From Gnetum montanum (taxonomy: Eukaryota > Streptophyta > Gnetopsida > Gnetales > Gnetaceae), in assembly GCA_015680685.1 (NCBI GenBank), contig MNCI01026259.1:330612-394611 (forward strand): 64,000 nt of DNA, given 5' to 3'. The notes under the pieces are model-generated. The model searched no databases, was not told where the DNA came from, and was given only the letters and a program-made list of their open reading frames with translations. The position numbers were made by a program, and so were the translations under genes. This document shows positions 1 to 10,859 of the stretch, in pieces. How positions within the stretch are numbered: position 1 is the stretch's first letter; each line of letters starts with the position of its first letter.

Positions 1-676
1 AAGGAGAGCTAGCACCAGAATGATGCCTGCTACTTTCTCTTCTTCAATTCCTACCATGGTCACCATGTGTATCTTTATTGTAGTGCTTATTGTTGCTCCT
101 GCCTTGACTTCCTTCTTTGGAGGCCTCCTAGTTTTGGAATCCATTCTTTCTAGAACCAAGATTATCTAGAGTGGAGTGTAGACACTAAGTAAGGGCCTCC
201 TCATCAAGGAGAGGAGGAGAGTCTATATATTGGAAAGTACTTTAGAAGAGGCCTTTCCCTTCCTTTTGTCACTACAAGAACAAGGGGCTTGTGAACCATT
301 TTCTCTTTGAAGCCTCATAGTGAGCTTCAATCAACCAATCTTTCTCTTGCTATGTATTTGTAAGATGATAATCCTAATAGGAATTATTTGGCACCTTGTA
401 TTAAGCATTGAGCCCTATGATGCCCAATCTCATGAGCTTGTGAAGCAACATCATAGGAATTGATCGATCAGATGGAAAAACGATGTTGCACACCATGTTT
501 TTCCACCACAATTATTTATCCTAGCATAGGATGAAGGTGAAGTTTAGAATGTAAGCATCCAAATGTGTATAGACCACCTTGTATTATTGGGACATGGGTG
601 GTTTCTGGCCTTCTTGCCTTGGGTTGGAATTTCCTATGAATGGTGTTGGAGAATCTTCCCTATGAGAAGAAGCCAT
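1..676 (-). pseudogene. 5' part of gag, Athila-like element L
   Basis: This is the start of a retroelement gag read leftwards from an ATG at 676; it runs off the window. The frame begins MASSHRED and contains KVVYTHLDAYILNFTFIL. The gag of element D starts MSSSHRHND and has KVVYTHLDEYVLNFIFIL at the same distance from its primer-binding site, so the two are one family. Stops interrupt the frame (TAA and TAG where D has CAG or GAA-type codons). Gag would form the particle that packages the element RNA. It is broken and not expected to work. Confidence 0.6.
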
Positions 677-802
677 ATTAGTGTTTGAAAACAATGTGAT
701 TTTAGTACTCTTTTTATTTTAATGATTTTAACTTTAAGACCTTTACAATGTCATTTAGTGATTTCACTAACTTCCTAGATAGTACATGTAGCTAACTAAA
801 GT

Positions 803-820
803 CTTTGGCAACAACACCAA
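803..820 (-). other. primer-binding site of element L
   Basis: On the minus strand, directly after the LTR end CTCATCA, the sequence reads TTGGTGTTGTTGCC. It resembles the common plant gypsy site TTGGCGCCGTTGCC with C-to-T changes. Its place at the LTR edge, matching the same arrangement in element D, supports the call. Confidence 0.6.
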
Positions 821-1701
821 TGATGAGTAGCAAATAGTCCCTACGCCTAACCATATGAATCAACGGTGTTCACTAAGTGATCTAGTTGAATTTCATAGAC
901 TTTAGCTCTTAAAGTACACCTTATCTAGGTAGTGAATCATAAAGATGTGATTGTTGTCTTCTCAATTCCACTTGTGAGGTATAATGGTATGGTTAAATGT
1001 AACTAAGACATATGATTTGTATAATTTTTATATTTTTATCTTTTTATCCTAAGTATGAAAATAAAGGAATTAAATGCTAATTAACCTAGTAACTCTTTAA
1101 TGTATTAAACTAATCTTAACATAAGCATTCATTCCCACCTTCCATACACATCTTGAACATGTTGCAACACTACTGGGTTATTAAGAGTAAGTGCTACTGG
1201 GATTACCAAGCATTAACATATGCTCAAGGTGGTTGTACTTATGTGCATTAATTGTTCGTATTTAATTAGTCAATTAAATGCATAAAAATAAATTTCATAA
1301 TAATAAAGTAAATTAAAGTAAATATTATGCTATTTCTAAGTGATGCAAGGTTTATTAAGAAGCTTGTCTTTATTGTCATTCATACTAAAGTGTCTAGGTA
1401 CATCAATGCTTGAATAAAGATATGTACACTTCTCAACTCCTCCTACAGGCATGCTAAAAATATTTCAACTCTCAATAAAAAAAACTTCAAGAGCTCTACT
1501 ATGCTACTAATGAATGAATGCCATAAATGTAGTAGGTGCACACATTTATATAGGCAAGACTAGATACATTGTTGACTTGTATGTGTCGATGCATCATCTC
1601 ATGCGTCAACAGGTACACATCAATGTGTATGTGTTAATGTAGTTGCATTGACAAGTATGCATCAATGAGATCATATTGATGTGAACAATGATGATTCATC
1701 A
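821..1701 (-). repeat. 5' LTR of element L (D family)
   Basis: The reverse complement aligns along its length with the two LTRs of element D (42270-43160 and 54562-55462). The shared end is TACTCATCA or similar, the length is similar (881 bp against 891 and 901), and the same blocks recur, for example CAACCATATGAATCA and the GTGCTACTRGGATTA stretch. It begins TGATGAATCATC and ends CTCATCA on the minus strand. The internal region lies to the left, so this is a 5' LTR. The partner LTR is outside the window. Confidence 0.7.
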
Positions 1702-3060
1702 ATTCTAAATTCCTTTTCTTCATTCTTCATGTCTATTAGAAGAAAATCTACTAGATAAAACCACCCATTAATAGTGGTCACCACATCTTCTATTTGTCAT
1801 AAAGGAATGGTGATAGATTGATCTGGTAGCTCTAATCTTATGTTGCACTTCTTTAAGGATGGTAGGTTCCATGTCTTATATGTTTCTTAAGAGATCAAAT
1901 ATACTTTGGAACTTCAATCCAATAAAGCCTTGAATGGTGAATTTCCATTTACTTGTAAATAAATCAGAGAAATTTTGTGGATCAATTTCTTTTTTAGGAA
2001 GTGGTCCTACCTTAATCCAGTTTGATACTATTTTAGTTAACATGATAGTCACAAGTTTTTGAGTTGGTTGTGGTAGCTAAATGTTTAGAGGAGGATTACT
2101 TAGAGAAGGAATTTTCTTGGATGGAGTTCTTTCTTACTCAATATTTTTTGCACTTGTCTTGAAGAAGGGATGTTTCTTAGATTTACCTTTTGTATTGCCA
2201 GTATGATCCTCTATCTATATATTTATTGTCCTTATGGAAATTTTCTATTGAGGTTATGATGGTAGTTTTCCTTGCATTACTAGTAGTGACACTGGTGATA
2301 GAGGATTGTAAGGTTGACTTAATGGACCAGCTATTGGTTGATGTATGTGTGGATTGGAATCCATCCTTCGAGTATAATACTTAGCTGAATAATATTGAGA
2401 AGTGTGAACTAACATGTTTCCTAGAGAGATTGGATGCTACACATGGTATCCATAAGGGTTTGGTTACCTATATAGATACTATTGCCTCACTAGTGGCATT
2501 GCCCACAATTGTGGTTATTGCCACTACTGTTGGTATTGCTCCTGTGATTAAGGGTATGCTCCACTTGGGTAGTAAGCATGTTAAAAGGACTGTCTAAAAT
2601 TACCTTGAGGGTAAGGTAACCATTTTGAAATTTACATTTTAACAAATCTTGGGTTAAGTGCATATGCTATAGACTCTTACAAGTGGACCATCATAGGACA
2701 ACATCCCTTACGATGTTCATACTAGAATACCTTATAGCCTTCCTCATGTTCTAAGCTTGAGTTAGTACATTTTTCCATTGAAGTAACTCTTCCTTTTCCT
2801 TTGTATTTTTTACATTCATAGTTCCTTTTCTTTTTCTTCTCCTTGGCCTTATTGAAGGCATGTTTACTTCTTTCTTCTATAATTTTCATAGTTGTAGCAA
2901 ACTTTTCATCCACTGAGTCCCACATCTTTTCTACCTTAGTCACTATATCATTAATGGATTTTTAGATTAGTAGATTTTTCTTCTAGATCACCTCTTCCAA
3001 GCTTTCTTCCTCTTTCTTGTCATAAATTTTTACATCTTTTTTTTTCTAATGGATGGATCT
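1702..3060 (-). pseudogene. degraded gypsy gag, element M
   Basis: On the minus strand one frame reads as a protein rich in Gln, Pro, Tyr and Ser (for example QGNFRQSF, HAYYPSGAYP, SQEQYQQ, NPYGYHV). It is preceded by a Lys/Arg-rich stretch. This composition is typical of the C-terminal half of plant Ty3/gypsy gag proteins. Many stops are TAA or TAG at positions where Gln would fit the Gln-rich context. Element L appears to have inserted into it at 1701/1702. The family is not clear and neither end is visible. Confidence 0.45.
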
Positions 3061-4745
3061 TGATTAGGAACATAAAAATAGCCTTCATAGACCTTGAACA
3101 AACACCGAAAATCCCTGTGTATATCCTAGAACCTTGTTTGCACATCCTAAGACCCTCAGGCTTATTAAAATCAACCACGAATAGCTAGAAAACCTTTTTC
3201 CCCAATTTTTCACATTAAGCATGGAATCCCTAGCATGGAAAAAAGGGGGAAACATCAAAAATCACTCACTAGCCTTTGAAATAATCAAATTTCAACACCA
3301 AGCATTGGTAATCAACACTAGCAACCTCAAAGACCTACATGCATGGATATAAATGATGAAAATAATTAAAATTCTATTTCCACCAAGACTTCCATGTTAG
3401 GCATACTATCCCTAGCATGGAAAAGAGGGGGCAACTCAAAACCCATCTAGGAAACCTCCAAATTGACCAAACTTAAGCTCAAACCCTAGTCCTCGATCTT
3501 AGTAACCTTAGAAGCACACATGCATGATTGATTGAGGTTAAAACCATTCTAGATCTAATATTTATGATTCTTTGATGCTTCAAATCCCTTCCTTCATGTT
3601 GGGGAACATGAAAAATAAAGGGGGGACTTACTTGAAGCTCCTAAACACCTTAGAAGAACATCATAACGACCTTACATGCATTCTAGAACCTTGTCAATAG
3701 TCATCGGAGCCTTCAAACCTTAGAAAAATGATCCCATATGGCTAAAAAGTGGTTTCTTGTAGTATTCCATGATAAGCACCCTAACCCTAGTGAGGAAAAA
3801 ATGGGGAAGCTCAAAAAACCAATTGGAAATATGCAAAACTACCAAAATTTGACATGAAGACATAGCCCTTGGCCTTAGCAACCCTAGAAGCTAACATGCA
3901 TAGTCAATTGCAATCCAAATTGACCTAGATCTAAGATTCTTGCTTCATCAATGTTGGATGAGGTCCCTCCCATGTTGGGTAGGATGGAAACAAGGGGAAA
4001 AAACTACTTTTCCACTTTTGGTGATAAAATGACACTCTTGAAAGCTAAAGATCTACACTAGAGAAGCCTAGGACCTAATAACCTCAAGATTTTGCTTATT
4101 TGAACCTTAAAAATTCATTCCCCTTAATCCTCCAAGCTAGAGTAATACCCCTAGTGTGGAAACAAGGAGGAAGACCTTATATTCCATTAAATAGCCTTCA
4201 AACATACCTAGAATTAGCCAAAAACATACAGAGTAATGATTCACAATCCTAGGGGTCTAGAAACCTAGTCAACATGCTCTTAAATCACCTTGGATCCATG
4301 GAGAAAGTGTTCCCCCCATTCTTCCATGCTAAGGATATTCTGCTTAGTGTGGAGAAAAGGGGGGAAGTCATTTTGACATGTTTTGAGTCTCAAAATCAAC
4401 CCAAATTACCTCAAAATAAAGCTAGAGGATGCACAACTTCCAAATCTGGGTTCTAGCTACTTGTTTGACCTAATTTTGACTAAATTTTTCGTTTTCCATG
4501 CTGAGCCCCCTTTCTTCCATGTTGGCTAGCATGAAAACAAGGGAGGAAGGATCCAGAACTTGCTTTTTGACCTCTACAGACTTTCAGTGTATCCAATTTT
4601 GGTGGACTTATCCTTGCACTACCTTGGGAAGGTCTTGAAACCTTAATTTTGGGTCTTTGAGCACTCAAAAACCTATTTTTCTTCATTTCCATGTTGAGGA
4701 TCCCTGTTTCCATGCTAAGCCTAGCATGAAAGCTTCAAAACCCTT
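3060..4745. repeat. imperfect ~185-bp tandem repeat with purine-rich core
   Basis: A motif of the form CTAGCATGGAAANAAGGGGGAA recurs near 3230, 3411, 3607, 3787, 3980, 4150, 4345, 4527 and 4720. The spacing is 172-196 bases, giving about nine units. Between the cores the units share looser text such as 'accaaaa... ctag... cctagaac'. Similar CTAGYATGGA motifs occur in the 3' LTR of element E (9480-9620, 10080, 10150), so the array probably belongs to E or a relative. No coding frame of note lies here; short open frames at 4274-4456 (+) and 4480-4713 (-) look incidental. Confidence 0.6.
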
Positions 4746-4749
4746 AGTT

Positions 4750-5394
4750 TCTATGTCCAAAAAGCCCAAAACAAACCTAACCGATGCTTGAACTCATCTA
4801 ATAGCCTTGTAACCCTAAATCATGGCCTACTAAGGCCTAAAAGTAGCAAAAACAAACCATTTTGACCTATATTAGCCAAATTTTACCATATGTAGCCTAT
4901 TTTGCTTGATTTTTGCCTTATTACATAGTATTTTGACTTATTTTTAGGCTTGTATTGCATTGTTGACCTTCTATGGCCTTTATGCGGCCTTATATGTTCT
5001 TTATTTGCCTTATGATAGCCTTATTTGCCTATGTTTGACCTTTAAATGGTATCAAATAGTAGGGTTTGATCTTCCATAACCACTATTTGACACCATGTGA
5101 CCATGGCTTACTAAGGCCTTAAACTAGCATCATGGTCCACCAAGACTCTAAACTAGTGTCATGGCTTACTAAGGCCTAAAATTGGCAAAATTGTAACCTT
5201 TTTTGATCTTTTGTAGCCTTATTTCTTATATGTCCCCTTTATTTAACCCTTTTTGGTCTCTATTGCGCTTTTTCAAATTTTCCTTACCTCATTGATGACC
5301 TTGGATGACCTTGTTTATATTTGTATGTGTTTACATAATTTTATATCATTTTAGTATTATTTATTTACTTTTACCTAGGTTCCACTTAATATGC
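4750..5394 (+). repeat. Tat-type spacer with CATGGYNNACTAAGGCC motif, no gene
   Basis: Between the 185-bp array and pol, the motif 'catggcctactaaggcctaaaa' or close forms recurs near 4827, 5102, 5135 and 5160. Related text lies in the same position in element F (35715-36720) and after the protease of element J (12985-13075). It is probably the non-coding spacer or intron between protease and RT. No gag or protease for element E was found upstream, so they are deleted or displaced. Confidence 0.5.
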
Positions 5395-5412
5395 TTTTTT
5401 TTTGACATGCAG
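5395..5412 (+). other. candidate intron 3' splice site before pol of E
   Basis: Nine T residues are followed by GACATGCAG and then GATCAAAGTATG. Element F has the same arrangement (T-rich run, TTTGCAG, then GATGACACTC) ending at 36941, after its protease. Ogre/Tat elements are known to carry an intron between protease and RT. The match of two elements at the expected place supports an acceptor, but the donor was not located. Confidence 0.4.
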
Positions 5413-5589
5413 GATCAAAGTATGAGTACCTAGGAGCAAATCTACTTACCTTTGTGTCTACATGGACCTCATGGTGATGTTGAACGGTGTATCAACCTTG
5501 ATTGCTTAGATCTTGAGTTTGAGAGTCTGGTACACCACATAGCCTCAATAAAGAAACCTCTATAATGGCTTGAAAACCTATTCAAAACC

Positions 5590-6440
5590 CTTGAATTAGA
5601 GGTAGGTAACATAATTGAAGACTCTCTAGTTGAGGTTCTTATCACAACAAATAGTGGTAAGGAGAAAGCCCTTAAACTAAGTTTCTCATTGGAACCTATA
5701 TATGCTCAAGACATCACCAAGAACCTAAAAAGTAATATTAAGGCCTTTAATTTGTCATATGAAGACATGCCAAGCCTAGACCCTCATTTAGTCTTGCACA
5801 ATGTCATACTAGACCCTAGCATTAGACCAGTTAAGTAGAAAGTGTGCAAAATTAGACCTGATTTGGCCTTGGCAATTCGCGATGAGATCTCAAAGCTCTA
5901 ATGAGTAGGTTTCATTAGGGCTATCAACTATGTAGAATGGGTGTCCAACATAGTGGTAGTCCCTAAGAAAAATGGGAGTATCTATATTTGCATCAATTTT
6001 TGAGATCTAAATAAAGCAACCATCAAGGATGATTTTTCTTTGCCTAGTATTGATCAACTTATTAATAATACAACTAGACATGCCTTGTTGTCCTTTATGG
6101 ATGGATTCTCGAGATATAAGTAGATTAGGATCAATCAAGAACATCAACTTAACATGAATTTTATGATCTCATGAGGTACCTTTTACTATACTATGATGCA
6201 ATTTGGCCTTAAGAATACTAGAGCGATCTATCAATGAGTCATGACCTATATATTTAGCAATTACATGTTAGGATTACTTAACAAGTATGTAGATGATATA
6301 GCTATTAAGTCAAAAGTGGCTAATGAACATGTTGATGATCTAGAACTCATGCTTAAATGATGCCTTGAATATGAGCTTAGGCTCAATCCTAGGAAGTATG
6401 TCTTCAGTGTTAAGATTGGTAAGATGTTTTGTAGTATTTG
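5590..6440 (+). pseudogene. reverse transcriptase of Tat-like element E
   Basis: The broken frame reads, in order: NLSYEDMPSLDPHLVLHNV, the RT entry block KVCKIRPDLALAIRDE, SNIVVVPKKNGSIYICINF, NKATIKDDFSLPSID, LLSFMDGFSRY, MQFGLKNT and the active-site KYVDDIAIKSK near 6285-6300. These follow the order of Ty3/gypsy RT. The lead-in 'SYEDMPSLDP' with DLNKA and KDDF is characteristic of the Tat clade. Several stops are TAG or TGA at conserved Trp, Arg or Gln positions. The YVDD catalytic motif is retained although the protein cannot be made. Confidence 0.85.
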
Positions 6441-6689
6441 AAGTAGGGATACATGTCAATCTTGATAAGATTAAGGCTATATCCAAATTAGCAACACCTA
6501 ACAACCTTAAAGGGATTTAGGGGTTACAAGGAAAATTACAGTTTATTTGTAGGTTTATCTCTAGGCTTAAAGATAAGTTATAGCCCATGAAACACTTACT
6601 TAAGAAAGGAGTTCATTATGAGTGAATGGCTTAATGCTAATAGGCCTTTGAAAACCTTAAGCAAGAATTGACACAACTGTCAATAGTTT

Positions 6690-7060
6690 ATCCTCTACAA
6701 GAGGATAAACCATTTTACATCTACCTTACCATCTTTGATACATCCATTGCCTCTCTACTCTGTTAGAAACATAATGATGGAGCAAACATGCCTGTATACT
6801 ATCTTAACCACACATTAGTTGTCCACAAGACTTGATACACTAAAGTTGAGAAGTATTATCTTCTGCTAGTCTTCTAATTGAAGAAGTGGAGACACTACCT
6901 ATTCAGAAGCCAAGTGAATTTCATTTGCAAGGACAACATACTTAGAGTCATAATGACCAACATTTATGAAAGTATCCATATAGCCTGATCGAAAGCCATA
7001 ATCATAGAATTCGACCTTCATTACATTTCTTAATCCTTAACCAAAGGTTGAGCTATATCT
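6690..7060 (+). pseudogene. RNase H (retroviral-type) and connection region of E
   Basis: After RT come FYIYLTIFDTSIASLL, NMPVYYLNHTLVV, TKVEKYYLLLVF and RHYLFRSQVNFICKDN. They correspond to the standard Ty3/gypsy RNase H linked to RT (substrate: the RNA of the RNA-DNA hybrid). In typical Tat elements this domain is followed by a second RNase H, as here. Stops and small frameshifts break it. Confidence 0.7.
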
Positions 7061-7163
7061 ATGTAGCTTATAGTTTCTCATGTTGATGATCAAGAAACCA
7101 TAGATCTCAAATTCCTTAATGAGCATATTAACATAATTAGCCAAGTACCTGAGGGTTATGAGC

Positions 7164-7560
7164 TGTTCGTGCACTTTGATGGAGCTTCAACTACCCATGG
7201 GCTTAGTGCTACTACCATCATAACATTCCCATTTGGTGAAATTTGATCCCTTTCCTATCATTTTGAGTTCCCATGTACCAAAAACATAGTAGAGTATGAA
7301 GGTTTGATTGAAGCGATGATGGTAGATTATGATTGAGGCATTAGATGCTTAACGATCAAAGGTGATTTACAACTCATGGTTAACCAAATAACCAAAGTCT
7401 ATGCATGTAAACCCAAACACTAGCAACCATATTGTGACCTAGGAAAGCAATTGTTACAACAATTTATAAAAGTTAATATCCAACACATACCCTGGAAGAA
7501 GAACACCATAGCCAATGCAATTGCAACATTAGCCCTTAGTGTAATGCTAGATGTATTTAG
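7164..7560 (+). pseudogene. archaeal-type RNase H (aRNH) of E
   Basis: A second RNase H follows the first: LFVHFDGASTTHGLSATTII, YHFEFPCTKNIVEYEGLIEA, IRCLTIKGDLQLMVNQI and VNIQHIPWKKNTIANAIATL. The D (HFDG), E (EYEGL), D (KGD) and final N/D (NTIANA) positions fit the plant/archaeal RNase H fold. This extra domain between RNase H and integrase marks the Tat lineage of Ty3/gypsy. An open stretch (7451-7723) covers its end. Two or three in-frame stops are visible. Confidence 0.8.
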
Positions 7561-7839
7561 TAAGTTGACCACCTTAACTATGGACTATGTTACTACCATC
7601 ACACAAAACACTGAGGATATCTTTGTGGTTGTTGTTCATAGTGCTCCTCCTAGGGAGTGGTATGATGATATCAAATTTTACCTCATGCATGATGAATTCT
7701 CACAAGACTTGACTACTACTTAGAAGGCTACTGTATGCAAACAATCACAATAGTATGTCATCGTATGTGATAACACATTATATTAATGATCCTATGATGG
7801 CATACTCCTAAAGTTCTTAGGTAAAATCAAAGCCATAAT

Positions 7840-8890
7840 AGTCCTAGAGGAGGTTCATGAGGGTGTTTGTGGAGGGCATATAAGATTGAGAGTGATAGCT
7901 GCTAAGATTATATGGTTAGGCTACTATTGGCCCCATATGATAAATGACTACTTGTAGAAGGTTAAGTGGTGTGAGGCATGCCAACAATATAGCTACCTTA
8001 TACATGTACCACCAACTGAGTTGCATACCACTCAAATAACATGGCCATTTCAATGATGGGGTTTGGATATCATTGGATCCATAACACCTAAATCTTTCAT
8101 AGGGAATAGCTTCATCATCATTGCAACCAAATCCTTTACAACGTGGGTTGAGGCTATTCCCCTAAGGAGGACTACAATTGAGAAGGTCTGCAAATTCATC
8201 CTAGAAAAATTGTAGCTCATTTTGGCATACCCATGATCATAGTTATAGATAATGGATCATAATTTAGTAGCCATAAAACAAAATATTTCTATCATGACTT
8301 AGGCATTAAGCATTCTTTCTCGTCACCTTATTACCCTTAAGCTAATGGACAAGAAGAATCAAGAAATAAAGCCACCATCAACTTGATCAAAAAGATGCTT
8401 AACAACAACAAATGTGAAAAGCATGAGTGACTTGTCCATGTACTATGGGCCTATAGAACAACCTATCACATGATAATTGGTATGACTCCTTATAGTCTGG
8501 TTTATGATTTTGAAGTTGTTTTACCTCTTGAATTACAAGTACCTTCACTTAGAGTAGTCCTTACTAGCTTCATCAATGATGAGTAGAATAAGGAGTTGTA
8601 GATGACAACCTTGGACTTGGTGGAGGAGCAATGTATGTAGGCACTTGCTCACATCTAGCACTATTAGGAGAGGCAGAAGTGACAACATCAACATAAATTG
8701 ACCATGCACAAGATCAAGGAGGGTGACCTAGTCCTCAAAGCTACTTGTCAGCACATGGAAAAATTCTCAGCCAATTGGGAAGGGCCCTTCCTTGTCACCC
8801 CTATGGGAATGATGCACTCAAGATGGCTGACATGGATGGGAATGAGTTGGCCATTCTAGTCAATCATTCCTATATGAAGCCATACTACAT
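7840..8890 (+). pseudogene. integrase of Tat-like element E
   Basis: The zinc-binding N-terminus reads HEGVCGGH and CEACQQYS (HHCC type). The catalytic core has WGLDIIGSI, VIDNGS and ANGQEESRNK, which keep the D, D and E residues. The C-terminal part has KIKEGDLVLKAT and ANWEGPFLV, the usual GPF/Y-like module. Integrase would insert the cDNA into the host chromosome. Stops at many TGG, CAG and CGA-like codons make it non-functional. It ends about 240 bases before the polypurine tract. Confidence 0.85.
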
Positions 8891-8899
8891 GTAGTTGAT

Positions 8900-9133
8900 A
8901 AATCATTGACAAGTGAGCCTACTGTCAACTATCTACTATGATCTTAAATTAGCAACAAGGCCTTTTAGGGCCTTGAACTAGTACCATGGCTCATCATGTC
9001 CTTAAACTAGTAGCATTGGTGACATAGATAACTTGGTTTTATCATCTCATGTGGCCTATATGCATTTTAGTGTTATAATATGCGATGGTGTTGTGTAATT
9101 TTTGTTGGTGCCTCTTGAGTCAATTCTCTAGAC
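8900..9133 (+). other. 3' untranslated spacer of E, no gene
   Basis: This short non-coding stretch lies between integrase and PPT. It contains 'ccatggctcatcatgtccttaaactagtagc', a degenerate form of the CATGG...TAAACTAG motif seen elsewhere in the Tat-like elements. Confidence 0.4.
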
Positions 9134-9152
9134 ATCAACAAAGAGGAGCCAT
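9134..9152 (+). other. polypurine tract of E
   Basis: CATCAACAAAGAGGAGCCA lies directly before the LTR start TGAAACACC. Element F has ATCAACAAAGAGGGGCCA before its own TGAAACACC at 37921, and element G has an equivalent on the minus strand (62822-62838). This purine run primes plus-strand synthesis. Confidence 0.75.
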
Positions 9153-10642
9153 TGAAACACCACAAACATTTTCATCTTATATCCATTTTTCATCATGTAG
9201 CTTTCACCCTATGAAACTTGAGGAAAAATTTCATTGTAAATGTGAAAATTATAATCCATAGTGGGCAAGTTCACATAATTTATACTTTTGCAGCTAAAAA
9301 ATGCCTCATAAGTGGTCAAAGCTTCATTCCCCAAATGGAAAAAGTCACCTAGTATCTATATTTTAGTTTGGAAGATTTAAAAATACCTTTTGGAATGCCA
9401 AAAATAGAAATTTAATTGGATTTATGGGAGAGGGGTATACATTTTTCTACATTGGAAACACTTACAAGGGGGTAGATCTCACCTATTCCTAGTGTGGAGA
9501 GGTGGGAAACTTCCCCCTAGCATGGAGGCTACATGCTTAGCTTGGAAACCTTACCCCCTTAGCTGGAAGTGTTCCCTCAGTGTGTAGGCTCCAACCTCAG
9601 CATGGAAATTGCATCCCCTAGTGTGGAAGCCACAATAGCTAGATTTCGACACTTCATGCACTCCAACATTGAATAGCCACTTTAGTAAGCATGGTGGAGA
9701 TTTTATCATGGAAGGATTTTCCTTGTTACTATTTATAGTAAATAGAATGACCATGGGGAAAGGCACTTACTATCTATGGTATCCCCCAAAATTTGGGCAC
9801 CCATCTCATCTGAACGAGGCAAAAATTTGTAACAATTTGGTAGCCAATTTACAGCCATTGTGAAGCCAAATTATAGCCAAAGAATAGCCATTTTGCAACA
9901 TCATTCATGGCCCAAAATCAATAGAAACCAACCTCAAACACCATTGATAGTTCCACTTTTTCTTGGCACTCGAATACATTGAGCATACATACATTTTTCC
10001 AAGCAATAATTCCACACTTGGGGCATTATCAAGTACTCAAGGGCTCTTGTAATCTTCCATGTTTGAATTTGCTTAAACCCTAGCATGGAAGCATTATCAC
10101 ATTGAGACTTGTGGATTTTTGGTATTAACATTGCACTTCTGGGATTGCCAAACCTTAGTGTGGAGCAATTTGGCATCCAATTTTTCCACTTTTCTTAGCC
10201 CCTAACAATGATCAATTTTGTAGATTTGGAGTAGTAGCAAAGGAGGTTCAATAGCATTGAGAGTGGCAGGACATCTAGATCATGAACTTGAACACATCAG
10301 CTTCAATGGACCTTGAACAGCCCTGTTCTCCTCTCAGGCATACTTTATACATAGTCTCTTAATTCTGCTTTATTTTATTCTTTGTAAAATAAAGTTTATA
10401 GTTTTGATTTATGTTCAAATTCAATTTGTTATTTATTTTATTGAATTTACATTACTTCGATATTCAATTATATTATTTATCTAGTTTGGAGTTCCATAAG
10501 TCCTTGGTTGATCTGTGAGACTATCTAGGGCACCTTAAATCCCATTTTCATAGAATCCCTAGGGATCTAAGGTTAAGTACTACTTGCACTAGATCCATTG
10601 GTTCTTTCTAGTGAATCGATATTTCCGATTGCAACATGGACA
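9153..10642 (+). repeat. 3' LTR of Tat-like element E
   Basis: It starts TGAAACACC right after the PPT and ends CATGGACA, giving 1490 bp. It aligns with the minus-strand LTR G (61333-62821, 1489 bp) at many points, for example CTTGAGGAAAAAT, AAAAAATGCCTCATAAG, CATCCAAGGCACCTT-like text near the end, and CTAGTGA. Its last 200 bases also resemble LTR F ('agtccttggttgatyt'). Short open frames inside it (9551-9766, 9669-9863, 9934-10176) are not conserved and are taken as chance. The 5' LTR is not visible. Confidence 0.7.
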
Positions 10643-10859
10643 TGAAAAACTGAATAAATGATTTCTTTATTTACATAAATCAATTATGGCTGGATCTCCT
10701 TTTACCAGTATTTGTCCTTATCCTTTTCACAAGCATGGTTTGTTGAACATCTTTTTTAGCATCTAGTACAGTGGAATTACTCTTCTCAGCATTAGCAAAA
10801 TGTGGCCACCCATGGGTTTTTTTTCCTTGGCAAGGATGCCAAACATATTTTTGTGGCAA

